Below are positions 13,101-24,773 of a stretch of 64,000 nucleotides of DNA, in pieces. The stretch is from Theristus sp. LFF4_11 (Eukaryota; Nematoda; Chromadorea; Monhysterida; Xyalidae). Location of the stretch: assembly GCA_030248135.1 (NCBI GenBank), contig JASANC010001016.1, forward strand, positions 30,581-94,580. Reading direction: 5' to 3'. The notes beneath the pieces were generated by a model, which saw nothing but the letters and a program-made list of their open reading frames with translations, had not been told where the DNA came from and did not search any database. A program made the position numbers and the translations under genes. Numbering within the stretch: the stretch's first letter is position 1; each line of letters starts with the position of its first letter.

Positions 13101-16100
13101 ATTGGCTGTATACTCGAACTGTTTAGACGGACCAGTGAGCGCAATTCAAAATGCACCAATAATGACGACACGAGCGCCAGCCAATGGTGCTGTGCATGCA
13201 CTTACCCCTGGCGCCATCGATCAGTTTGCGACGCGCCGGCGACGAGTACGGGTCTTGCGAGAGCATGCGCGCAGCGTCCTCAAGCAGGCGACTGCTCGAC
13301 TCAACGCGCTTCAGTGCGGGCGGCATGTCCTGTTGGAGGATGCGATCGTCTGACGAGTGACATGTCTCGTAGCCAACCTGAAATGCATTGCGATGCTGTT
13401 GATGCCCATGAATGCATTACCCCGTTGACACGTGCACTGTCGCTTCTTGGCGCCGCATGTTTATGTGGCGTACGCAAAGTGCGTACCATCAATAACAATT
13501 CAAAGTGTACTTCCCAATCGGTGCCAGCACGCATTTCCACTGACCCTAACAAGATTATCGACCGCCTTGCTGACTGCGTCGACGGGGCGTGTCAGGTCGG
13601 GCATCGCGGCGCCATCTTCGCCCTCTTCATGCAGAATCACGAGACGCGACACCTGAAGTTGATTACGAGTGTAACCAGACAAATCTAGCAGTTTCAGACA
13701 AACGATTGACCATCGTTTCATGACAATCTGTTTGTTTGATCTAAGCACACTTTCACTTTACAGAAGCAACGCGCAGAATGAAAAAACCGCAGAAGAAAAC
13801 AAAAAAGTTCACTACCACCGAATTGATGAAATTCCGGCAACCGATTGCCTGTGTTTTCATGGGGACAACATGTGAATTATGCCAACTGCATAGGGTAGAA
13901 AAAGGAATAGGAGAGACAGACACAACACAACCATACGTTCGTTCTCAACGACGGTTGTATATTTTAGTGAAATTGTAGACAGTGATACTGGCAGCGAAGA
14001 TAAACCATGCCCAACAAGCTATCAAAACGTGCACGCATGCATGAAATCAAGATTGAAAAACAACAACAACTGTGAACGAACAGAGAAAGCACAGACTGAA
14101 AGTAAACACACAGACAATGTAATCGATGTGTTACGAAAAGCGAAAGGTGCGAGATTGAAGTGACTGTTCGCAGGAGAACGTTGAATGATTGAAAACAAGC
14201 AATGCCAAGCAGTGTGTCAGTGGAGCGAGCTGCAGAGGCTGCCGTGCAGTTGCTAGAAGCGCAGTGAACGCACAGTCTGGTGTGGGTCGTTGCGACGCAT
14301 GAGCGCACAGATGGGGCAGTTGTCCATGGTGAGTGCGCCGGCAAAGCCGACCGTGGCCGTGGCGCTGGCCGCGTTCACACTGCTCAGCGACAGCGACTGC
14401 GACGACGAGGACAACGCCGGCGGCGAGCGGTGCCGCATGTCCAGCTCCGACTGCGTCTTCGGCTTCGCGTGACTCTGCTGACGTGCCACCGCGAGCGCCG
14501 TGTGCAGCTGCAGTGTGCGTCCGGTTGCGTTTTTGGAAATCATAAAAATAAACAACAGTGAAAACAAAACGAAATGCCAACATAACGAAACGAACATGGC
14601 CGTTGGGATAACTAACATGGAAGAAAACTGAAGGGAAAATTGTGCAAGCGATGGGTGAACAAGACACAACTGTCACAAACAGGCGGACACAGACAGCATC
14701 GCAAATGAAAATGGACCGGACCATGACTGGGTACAATAACAGCGGTTCAAAAAGAAAAGGTGCAAATCATCAAATTACCAAGCAATCAAAGAACTTCAAT
14801 AAACAGCAGTTTTTCAACCGTGGATACAACTGGTGTGCCAACAACAAAACACCCCAAAAGCAGACACGCCTGTTCGGATATCATGAAGGCGGACTGAATC
14901 AGTTGCACACGCAGATACTGCCTTCGTTGTTCGGTCAGTCCAAACGTGACCCTTCGCAGAGTCGCGTACTCGTCAGTGTCGCGGAGCTGTGCGAGTCGTA
15001 GTCGCAATGTTGAACTACGTGCATCGGCGTCGCCAGTCGCCTCGGTTGTCTTGCCCACTTCTGCCAACAGATCGACCACCGAAGGATGATCAATCAGCTC
15101 AACGGTCAGTGGCGATGACGTTGGCAGCGACTGCTCGCTTGGCGTGACCGCCAGAAATGAACAGTTCCTCAGCTGCTGGTGTCTGGATGCCGTTGGCAAC
15201 CTGCCACTTGCGTCAGCTGACACAATCGGTCGAGTGGACGACGTGGCTGCGTTTGAGGTGCATGCGTGTGCAGCGGAGAACGATGCCCGGCGATGGTGTG
15301 GTGGCGTTGACGAGTCACTCAACAAAGTGCTGGTGTTCATGTACGAGTGTTGAGCATTGTCATGGCTCGGTTGTGCCAGCACAGCACTGCCGTTCGCAAT
15401 CACAGTTGGCACGGTGGTTCGCATGCGAGGCCTGCTTGCACCAGCAGCACCAGAGGCACCCGACGACGTGACGGCCGTTGGCTGCTGCTGCAGTTGTTTC
15501 TGGCGTCTGAGAACACTGGAAATGGGCGACGATGCGAGCACGCCCAGATGGCTGAACGGCGATGCTCTGCTGTGCGCACGGATGTTGCTGCTGCCGTTCG
15601 CTTGCCCATTGACACCAACCAGCGTCGCTTTGCGTCGACGACCGACCGTGGCACTGTGGCCATAGTAGGTGCCACTAGTGAACGAACCAACTCGATTCAG
15701 AGTGGACGCCGATGAATGATGACGACTTGCTGATGAATATGTGCATGGAAACCGCTGCGACTGCCAGCGAGCATTCGGCAAAACGTCGCCAATGTCGGAC
15801 GCTGCGGCAGAGCTGGACGCGCGCGCACGATGCTGCCGGTACAAAGACATGCGCGCTCTCACGCTGTTGCATCACACGCGCTGCTCCACCATCTTCAAAT
15901 GTGCACAATTTCAGCCAACCAAAACCAACAACTTTGTGGCATGAGTGGTGACCGCTGAAGTTTGCCTGGAAAAACTCCTTACGTTGACAGTTGCTTTCTT
16001 CGCCACTACGAAATGCAGCGGCCATACGTTTTTTTCAGTTTCAGAACAGAAATGACAGCATTTTATCAAACGCAGCAACCAGCAATAAAAGTCAATGCGT

Positions 16101-19100
16101 GCATGCAATCAAGCGAACGGTAATAAGTGCTCTGCTCAACGATCGGCGTTTGTTTTCGCCAGTGACACGAAAACCACAGAGGCAAACCGAGCGACTCGTT
16201 TGGTTTTTTGTTCTGTTTACATTGTCAAACGACCACCATTCTCATATATTTCTGAACATTTACAAGAAATCACTCAACCGACCTAGATTGGTACTGAAAA
16301 GCTGCTCGCAAATGACAATTACCGCAAGGAAAATAGACGCACCGCTGTAATCAATGGGCAAAAAGCGCGCTCTGAAGTGTGCAACAAGACCGTGCACTTT
16401 CCTTGGCAATTGTTTTTTTTATTTCATGCTGCTCAAAAAACACACCAGCAAACATGCGACATTCGCTTTTAGATGCAGAAAGCAATGTCTAACATTCGCA
16501 CGTGCTGGTATGCCTGTGTGTTTGTTTTGGCTAAGCAACAATTACGTTTGATGGAATTACACGCACTTGAGATAAACACTTTACAACCATGCATTTATGT
16601 AGTAAGACTAATTTTCATGAAAATTTTTAATGTCATAATCTTAAAACATCTATAAAATGGAAATTTACACACGTTTGCAGTGCGCAATGCCGTAATCGCA
16701 AAACCAACAAAAAAGCAGTCATGTCAAGTCAAGTTGAAATATAAGTTTGAAAAAATTAAACTGACAACGTTGCGCAGTTGAAATAATCGGGGCCGCAGGC
16801 CACCGACGAAGTGAAAAACTATGATGCACGGTGATAAAACGCAACGAGCATCAAGAAACCACTGTGCGTCAACAAAAATACAGCCATCAGTGCGGCTGTG
16901 CGCGAGCGCAGCACCAAGATGTCAGCCGTCAGCGCCGCACTCGTCCTGGCTGTCTCAGTGTCCCGCAAACCATGGCAAACGAAAAAGTACCGCCAATAAA
17001 CAAGAAATCTTGCGTAAAGCGCATAATCGACAGAAATGGCAAAATGGTGAAGGTGACACTTTATGAGTTGCCGCGGTGCACAACGTTGCATGCTGCATGG
17101 TTGTTTTTTTATTTGCGCATCATGATTTGCGTCAAAGTTTACTTTGCAGATGCAAATAGCTGCACACGATACGAGCATGCATGATCATTGCTGCAGTTTG
17201 TCTCAAGTCTGGACCTAGCCGTGAAAAATGAACGTGTACGTCGAGTCGTCTTAACGTGAAAAACTTGCTAATTTATTGTCGGCGCGCCACTGAAGGTCCA
17301 ACACACCCGATCGAAGCAAAAGTCACATGTTCGAAATCGAAATGACATTGAAAATCGACTGACACAGGAAAGAAAAGACTGACAAAGAGAAAAAACCGAA
17401 GAACTTTTCAAACGTACAGGTGAGAAGAGAAGCAATGTTTGTGAACGCGACTGTCAGACAGCATTTACGTTGCAGGGTCGCATCTTCTTCTTTAGCGTTC
17501 ACTTGATGCTGATTTCTAATTTACCGAACATCCCACCCTCGAAACAAGTTGCGCATCATGATTATTTTAAAAATGAATTATGAACGCATTGTGCACGCAC
17601 AGTCAGAGTCGTACAAAATTGAGAAAACGCAAGTTTCGCGTCGTTCTTCGCACGTTTGATGCGAAACTGTGCTCGCATAACTGTCGTGAATCAGCTGAAC
17701 TGCGTGACCGATTCAATATGTCGACAGAAAAAACAGTCGAGAGCTATAATTTTCAGCTGTTTCGTTTTTAAAGTGATTTTGATTCAAACGGTACAGACAA
17801 TAATTGTTGAGCATTTGGTAAATCTGACACCGAATCCACTGCATTTCTCAGATGCTCGCCTCAAAATTCTCACTCAGTCACAATACCACCACCATCACAA
17901 TCACAAGTTGGCAGCACAACAGTGAGGAGGAAACTGATACAGAATAGAAACAAATCAACGCATGAACCGCAAAGTCATCATTGTCATTTTTATAAGACAC
18001 TCCTGAAACAATTCAAAGTGGGGAAATTTTGAGTTTGGTGAACAAAAACCCACAGGAAAAACACAACACAAAACAACAGCCAAAACGCAAAAGAAACTAG
18101 AAAACAACATCGAAGCTAGCTAATTTTTGTCGTGTGACGGTCAACGTGGCAGGCAATAAAACTTGGTGAAATAATATTATCAGCAAACATGTCATTTTCA
18201 GTCGTCATATCACCTCCAAACATCACCAACCATAATATTGTCAATTTTGATCTAAAAAACGAGCAATCGAAGAACACCTTCCCATTAGTGCCACACAATT
18301 TTTTATAGTCGCTGTTCTTACTCTAAGTTAACCGTATGCTTGAAATGTTGGTTTTCAAAAAATGTGAAAGTAAATTTGCACGCAAAAAACTCATGGTTAA
18401 CGAAGAATTGGCAAAGGCAAACGCGGTCAACTAGAAGATTTTTGCATTTATTGAAAACCAAGAATTTATCAAAGTAAACGAAAAAATGCGTAGCCGGTCC
18501 CAGTTTCAGCATGTTGCTTGTTGTATTACTCGAATTGTCGTATCAAATGTGATGTGAGCACTCAAAAACACAACGACACGAGAGAAAAAACGGCGGCCGG
18601 AAGTACAGACGGGCGCACGCATAAGTTTAATCAAATATTACTCATGTGATCACTGAATTCAACTAGCAGACAGGAGGAGCACACCAGCAAGCCATACCCT
18701 CGAATGGCAAGAAGCGACCAACTCACTGGGGCACCCGAATGACAGTCACTGCTGGGAGAGAGAAGCAATGTAGAAGGTACATTCGCACTGTTGCTGCCTG
18801 TGTGTGTCGGAATTTGAAAGAAACTCTGGTGCCATAACACTTTGGCCAACAGACTGATAGCTGACAAGAGGACAAACTGAAACTCGCACCAAATTCTTTT
18901 TGACCTTATTCCACCCAACGCTTCTATGATATGTTCAAAAATGGGATTTTCTAGTATTCAACTGGTGATTTATTGCACATAGTTTCACATGTTCAATGCC
19001 CGTTTTTCTCGTTTCAAATCCCCGTTCATGTCAGTGATTATGTAGAGCATTCCCTGCTGTAGCCGTGAAGCCAGTTCAGTTCATTGTGCTCATATGCGAT

Positions 19101-22100
19101 TTCTTTCCACTACTTATTTTCGCACCAGTACTGCTTTGTTAGCAAATCGGTTCAGTCAAGCATAAGCACCGTTTATTTGGTGCTTCAAGGCTTTTATGCA
19201 GCCGTGAAAAGCTGCATGACGCAATAAACCATGCACCGTTCATAGAGACCAACCACCACCGACAGTCACACGCAGTCAGTTGAAATTAAAATATGCCCAT
19301 GGCCATGTGTGCAAACGTTTCCCACGTGGCGCCGCAATGGTTCTTATCGCATTGCAAATTCAACGCAAAAATTCACACAATCACAACTCCGAACATATGG
19401 TCAGCATTCAATGGGTGTCAAAACGGCAAAATGAAAATCGGAATAATTTCAAAGATCAAAGGCTGAGATGAGATGATAGTGATTTGGTGAAATATTGCTG
19501 CACTTCACGCTCCAACGAATTTGCACAAACAATCTAACGGCTCTGTCGCTTTAAAACTAGCTGGAAGACACTGCAAGCATAGAGGCAGCAAATTTCAAAC
19601 GGCAGTCCCTTGCTGATGACGCAATGATTGGCACTGCCTCTGAAAATGACACATTCCACATTTTGAATGGCATTACAAATTAGTTAAAGGCATTTGTTCT
19701 AGTTGGTTACGCGTCGACGTTCAGTTTGGCTAAGTGGGATTCCCATTTCCGATGCTTGGGTGATGCTTTTGCTTTTCACAGCTGTATCTGGTACTTTGCA
19801 TCATGGAAGTTACAAAAGTACTTGTAGTTTCGGAGTTACGACAACATGAATCTGCAAAAAACAAAATCCCCACCAAAGGTGCAGAAAATATGCAATATGC
19901 AACACACTTTACATATCTAGCCCACAACATACAAACCTAATTACAACACAAAATATCTGGCCCACCACACATCACTCATTATTTAAACAGCAAATAATAA
20001 ATATACCATACCCACTGTTGATAAATAGTAACACGAAAATAGCCGAATTGCGTCGATCAATATCAAACCCCAACCCGACCGAAAAGTTGTAATGAGCACA
20101 AGTGCAAGTACAAGTTTATTTGCGGAGCGATCAAATGCCAACTTTAATATAAATATCGGCTTTTCAACGAAACCCAAGGTCAACATGCAATTGACGCGAC
20201 TGAGATGAGCTTGACACTTGAGAATATTTGTGTCATGTACAACATTGGTGGCTTTTTTGCCTGAACTTGCTCACTTTGTCCAACCCAACGCAACCCACCA
20301 AAGCACATTGCATGCATGGCAAGTCACGCAATTCTCTGATTTATTTCACAAATCATATGGACGGACTGCTCTAATCTGGCCCTGTCAAGTTGTGTCACAA
20401 TTTATTTTTGAAACGCATCTTCTCTCCATGTGTGAAACACAGTCAGTGCACAAAAATAAACACCATTTAGACTCAAATCATGAAATGCCCAGCCAAGCCA
20501 AATCCGACCGAACGAAACAACCCAAAAAGTTCGACTCAAAACGAAAAAACGCCTACAAAAAGAAGTGATAACGTTCAGAAAGTGTGGTATACATGGTGTA
20601 GTGTCTGTTTCAATTCGATGTTAATAAATATAAATGGTGTTCAATTTTACTCACTCCACGACCCTTACCCTTCCCTCACAAAATATCACTTTTGATGCTC
20701 CCATTTTTTAAGCTGACCATCGATAGACAACAGGCATCGTCTTACGACAAGTAGGTAGACGCAAAAAAAGTTCGGTAATAAAGTGTGTGCCGATGATTAC
20801 ACTGATACACACATTAGTATCGTGTGGTCCGAGTGGTTTTTGGTCGGCAATTTTTCATTCATTGGCGGCAGTAACAAAGCACAGTGCGCCTTTGATACTA
20901 TTGCACAAGCACTGTGATCACAACCAGCGACGACAACGCTCTTCAATACTCAATCCCCGACGTCGCCTCTCGTAACCACTGCACCAAAAAAACACACTCA
21001 CAGTGAGTAAAAGTGTAAGCAAAAGCACGCGGCAATTGAGGAGGTCGATTGAAATAATATAGCGAGCAGGACGGATGCCAGAGCACAACACCGAGCACAG
21101 CACTGCGCTCACATTCACTCACTCGACGTTGTGTACGCATTTTGTTACTTATACTCGAACAGCAAGCAAATGCCGCAGCAGCAGCAGCGAGTGTCTCACT
21201 GATTGTGTGCAGCTGTGTATCTCTAAAATTATCCGTCACCGCGTGTGTGCGTACGAGTGCTGCAAAGTTGTGGCAGTGTGCTTGCGCGCGCATGGCCAGC
21301 AAACACAAGACGCGCGCACGTACGATGATGCCGCTTCTCTCATCACCACCACAGCAATGATTTTTCATACTCGTTCACAGAGCACAACGCAGACATATTA
21401 CAGCCGTACGTCTACTCGCCCACCAACCGACCGGTAGTCGGCGCTGAAGAAGAAAAATGCACAAGCGAAAAACCGTGGCACGTTCGCTGCCCCTCTGTGC
21501 ACTTCATCAGTTTACATTGCACATATTGAACGATGCCACTGAGACAGCCGCCCTGCTGGCTACACCTTGTCTCTTCACTCGGGCTCAATAAATGGCCAGT
21601 AGTAAAGATTTCCAACGGCGTACAGTTGTTGTTGTTCAACGACAAACAAAAAAGCCGGAAACACACGAGTCAATGTTGGTGGACATTTCCCATTAATGTT
21701 CGCTGGTTTACCACAAAAACGACCTTTGTCAATCGTTTTTTAATCGACAACAGAGATACATAATCACACCGGGAAACAGCTGTGTCCCTTGTTGGGGTGC
21801 GTTTAAGAATGTGTATTGATATCGTATGCATTTAAACAAAAACGTTTTTTCTTCACGGCATGTTATGAGCGAATATTAGAGTGTCAGGTAGGCCAGTTCA
21901 TACTGATGTAATGTGTCAAAGACAAGTCTCCTGGGACGGTGGTATGCTAAACCACAAGCTCTGACGTGGCGTGCCGTGTACGCACACGTCAGCAGGAACG
22001 GGCCTTGGCAGCTACTATTACTGGGCGCAGCAGCCGTAGCCTTCCACAATAATCCCTTTTTTGATCGTCGACAATTACAGTTGCTAGTTTGTATTCAGAA

Positions 22101-22668
22101 AGCATTGTAAGGATAACCATGATCCAGTCCGGGTGGCATAGACAGACAAGCACAAAATGTTTTATAAAATCATTTGATAAAAAACACGAACTGAAAACAG
22201 ACAATCATTCACTGGGACAACAAAGATGCTGATAAACAATAATGATCGATCGGGCATAAATCATGCGAAACATTCAGCACAAAGGAATAGTTGTTGTGAT
22301 CAGTGCAAAACAGGCAAGGTTGACAGGGTAGACTAGAGATCAGAGATATTCAAATGTATTTCCAGTCAAACTGTAAAACAAACGCAATTTGTGCATGCTG
22401 GCATGGCATCTGAAGCAGGCAAGCTGGTTGGCTACATCGAGCTGGTTCGACCAATCAGTGACTTCAATTAAAAAGCAGTAGCCAGTCAGCTGATTGCATA
22501 AAATTTACAGGTTGACGGAATGAGATGTTCGTTTATCCATCAATGTGGCACATCGATTATACTGCTGAACAACAACTTCTAAACAAAGCGAATCAAGTTC
22601 AGTTTACTAACCTGCTGTGCGACCGGCTCCAAAATGCCTTCGATCGTTTTTGTGTGAAACACGGGCAT
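4117..22668 (-). CDS. VCL: Vinculin (23 coding exons, 9-kb first intron)
   Basis: Actin- and talin-binding adaptor of cell-matrix and cell-cell junctions. Exons, 5' to 3': 22668-22612, 13652-13545, 13377-13206, 12903-12758, 12667-12499, 12420-12266, 12172-12109, 11881-11721, 11487-11292, 10540-10395, 8683-8591, 8483-8364, 8266-8144, 7979-7832, 7442-7249, 6962-6867, 6707-6623, 6014-5949, 5775-5633, 5545-5430, 5345-5222, 4977-4887, 4289-4117. All phases match, giving 981 residues (human vinculin 1066). The start [10 protein letters not shown] and end [16 protein letters not shown] are diagnostic. [22 protein letters not shown] [13 protein letters not shown] and [11 protein letters not shown] mark head and tail. 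The third human-type repeat follows the first directly, so one of the three central repeats is missing. The hinge is rich in PPPP and PPPR runs and is followed by the acidic ETDDEEE. The 66-nt exon 6014-5949 is phase-symmetric and could be skipped. Confidence 0.95.
6455..6504 (-). other. Possible proline-rich alternative vinculin exon
   Basis: Between vinculin exons 6707-6623 and 6014-5949 a short block reads [14 protein letters not shown] behind a TTTCAG acceptor in the right phase. The only visible GT donor gives 50 nt. Inclusion would shift the frame and hit a stop in the next exon, so it may be a decoy, a regulated poison exon, or have a donor I did not find. It was left out of the main model. 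Confidence 0.3.
9225..9638 (-). CDS. Putative 138-residue cassette exon in vinculin
   Basis: Inside the 1.7-kb vinculin intron 10394-8684, on the same strand, a stop-free 414-nt block starts after a TTTTGCAG acceptor. It ends at CTCAG/GCAAGC, a GC-type donor close to the strong consensus. Both borders are phase 0, as are the flanking exons, so inclusion would keep vinculin in frame. The encoded segment begins QQQQATANG. It contains a plausible folded stretch ([16 protein letters not shown]), then a basic RRRNGNRDD region and a Ser/Pro/Cys end. I recognise no domain. Alternatives are an exon of a nested gene or chance: the opposite strand is also open here (8721-9518), so openness alone is weak evidence. 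Confidence 0.4.
10250..10344. repeat. Short foldback repeat, copy 2 (vinculin intron)
   Basis: The cleanest copy, about 90 bp with near-perfect 20-bp terminal inverted repeats: GTTCAGGCGAAACGGGAGCG at the left, and the reverse complement of the same sequence with one mismatch at the right. Non-coding, inside the vinculin intron 10394-8684. Confidence 0.75.
11619..11700. repeat. Short foldback repeat, copy 3 (vinculin intron)
   Basis: Shares AGGCGAAACCGGAGCGTTC and TTACAAA with copy 1 and ends near TGTTTGAAAG. The right arm is degraded. It lies in the vinculin intron 11720-11488. Confidence 0.55.
14253..15850 (-). CDS. Unrecognised Ser/Ala-rich protein nested in vinculin intron 1
   Basis: Two-exon model of 398 residues: 15850-14909 (ATG after an upstream in-frame stop; 314 codons) and 14507-14253 (acceptor CACTGCAG, phase 0). 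The product is low in complexity. It has Ser/His/Ala-rich stretches, basic RRRK and RRQK clusters and a QQQQ tract, and therefore looks disordered. A charged segment follows at about residues 255-314 ([20 protein letters not shown]) that may be helical. The second exon adds [15 protein letters not shown], a Ser-rich run and [12 protein letters not shown] near the C-terminus. Without the splice, exon 1 stays open to 14786, so the donor at CGT/GTGCAA is tentative. Codon use resembles the flanking real exons. I do not recognise a family. It is transcribed in the same direction as its vinculin host. Confidence 0.5.
15863..22611. other. Remainder of vinculin intron 1
   Basis: AT-rich, no recognised exon on either strand. 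A short plus-strand open stretch near 16974-17070 ([14 protein letters not shown]) has no matching neighbours. The region 21060-21440 is GC-richer and open in several frames but shows no recognisable protein. Early-intron regulatory elements could lie here, but nothing in the sequence identifies them. Confidence 0.4.
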
Positions 22669-23040
22669 GTTTGATGATTGGCTGCGAACGAGAATGCAAT
22701 GCTGCTACAGCAGAATGGATAGCGTCAACGTTGGAATATATGTAAATGTAAGCCACCGGTGCCAAATAAACCGCAAGCAAGTTTGTGTCGACTCTCACGG
22801 GTCGCGTCACCCTGCCGCCATCACAATCATTCTGATATTTTGTTGTTCGTATTCAAAATGAACCAAAGAATTATACAGTTCTGCGGATGTTTTGCACGGT
22901 GATTCGCTGTCGCTGGCCGTTGTTGGGCGCTCAGCCGCTGCTCGAAGTGTGGACAGTGCACTACAGCGCTGCAAAAAAACACAACCGCATCAAGCAAAAT
23001 GAATCCGACACCTAAACATTGACAAGTTGTGCGCAGGGTT

Positions 23041-23440
23041 TTAGTGGATTTAGGCAAAAATAATCAAAACAAACGCCTAATCCTGAAGCCTAATTCTAAC
23101 TCTAAAGCGCCATTCATGGAGGTTAAACCGCGCTGACGCGTCACTTCGCTACACATTCACGAAGCAAAAAAACAGCGCACTTCAGTTTTGGAACATACGC
23201 ACTTTCATACGCACGTTCAAGTCAGCGCGCGCGTGCATGAATGGACCTTCTTAAGCTAAGAATAATCCTGACCTAATCCTAAAATAAGCCAAGCCTTTTC
23301 AGAAATTGTGAACACACAAAGACACTGATTAAAAATGTGAAAAAAATAAATTAAAAAATGATGTCAGAACATTTGCGTTTTAATCAAGTTTTTGTTGAGG
23401 CGATCGTGTGCACGCGCGCTAGTGGATCATGAGCATGAGA
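23041..23440. repeat. CCTAATCCTAA-bearing interspersed repeat, copy 1
   Basis: Contains irregular CCTAATCC/CTAAGCC repeats followed by AAGCCAAGCCTTTTC and the GC-rich block CACGCGCGCTAGTGGATCAT. The same arrangement recurs at 38460-38660 and, inverted, at 31716-31880. The hexamer-like TTAGGA register is irregular, so this is not a telomere tract. Confidence 0.65.
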
Positions 23441-23548
23441 ATGCCGAGCCCCGTGCGCTTCAGTGATGAAGCCTTAATGTGCCAATGCAGTTCACAATCC
23501 TGGTGCCCGTACACCCCCCCCCCCCTCACCGAGAAGGCATCTGACACC

Positions 23549-24245
23549 TAGGGTTGGCAAAATCGTAGTAAAAAACCGTATTTTTACCGGTAAAATTACG
23601 GTAATTACGGTAAAGCCAAAAAGTTGTAAAAACCCACATATTTTTCGCAGCCGACTGTAAACTTGAACCAGGATTTGTGAAAACAGCTTTCAGAATGCTT
23701 TGTTCAAAATATCGTGCACCAACAATGAAAATAAATTCAGCAATAAAACGAACATTATCTTTTGCTCAATCGTTTATATTCCACCAATAACACAGAAAAA
23801 ACCACAGCGTTTTCACCGGACAGTCTTTGGTCACAATAGACGAACACAATTTACTGCAATAACGGAATTAAACCGAATTCAGAGTCAGTTCAGATCAAAA
23901 AGAAAACAAATCAGTAATTGTGTAAGAAAGACAATTTTGAATGACATTTGGAATTTTTGGAATTTTCAGCTCAGCTCGGCAGCTCCAGCCGATTCTTGCA
24001 CCTCGCTTAATAGTTCTTTCAAAACATCAGTGTCAACTTCCTCATAATATTTTTCTCGGTCACAGATTTTCTCATTTTCTCATCAAAAATGATATAAAAA
24101 CTCAGGGTCCGACATTGAAAAAAACGAAAAAAAACGAAAAAAAACCGGAAAAATACAGAAACGGTCTTTTTGCCATGGTAAAAAACGCGTATAGATACGC
24201 GTTTTATTGCCGGTAAAAAACGGTATTTTTACCATGCCAACCCTA
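23549..24245. mobile_element. Non-autonomous hAT-like element (697 bp) with TAGGGTTGGCA ends
   Basis: Terminal inverted repeats begin TAGGGTTGGCA and continue with CCGTATTTTTACCGG-like sequence at the left and its counterpart at the right, ending TGCCAACCCTA. It is flanked by CTGACACC (23541-23548) and CTGACCCC (24246-24253), a near-perfect 8-bp duplication typical of hAT transposons. It interrupts a G/C-rich repeat seen uninterrupted at 29430-29500. No transposase ORF; interior AT-rich. Confidence 0.8.
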
Positions 24246-24773
24246 CTGACCCCTCTAAAATTAGGCAAACCCACCCCCCCCCCCCCCACAGTCACCAGAG
24301 GTCCCTCTTTCGCTACTGTAAATGTGTATTTTACCCAAAATTAGCAAAATTTTGAAGAATTTCGAGCAAAAATAATCAATTTAGGTCAAAAACTGACTCA
24401 TTTTACGTCTTCGAAGACGAAAATTTTCAGACAGATAGCTGGCTGAGAAATTTTTTTAGATAGATAATAGCTGAGCCGAAAAAACGTTTCTGATAGAGAT
24501 AGAATCAAAAAAAATTTTTGGGGGGGGGGGGGCGGCCAGGCCCCCCTAGAACAACTATGACCCCCACCGCACCGATTCCGTAAACCCGAAGGTACCAAAC
24601 TCCGGTGGATTTGGGGAATGGCGACGGCTCACCATCCCGTCCCGTGGAACCAATACCCTCGCGGCCTCGCCACGCGAGGGGAGAAGGGGAAGAAATTTTG
24701 ATTGTTTTTCTGAAGTTCCGGCCGGTGTTTTAGTTTAGACTATCACCTCCGGTGCCATAGTTGTTCTCGGGGG

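Noticed and set aside
20943..21437. Overlapping ORFs on both strands within vinculin intron 1
   Set aside because: Serine/threonine/cysteine-rich in all frames, no splice-phase chain and no family match.
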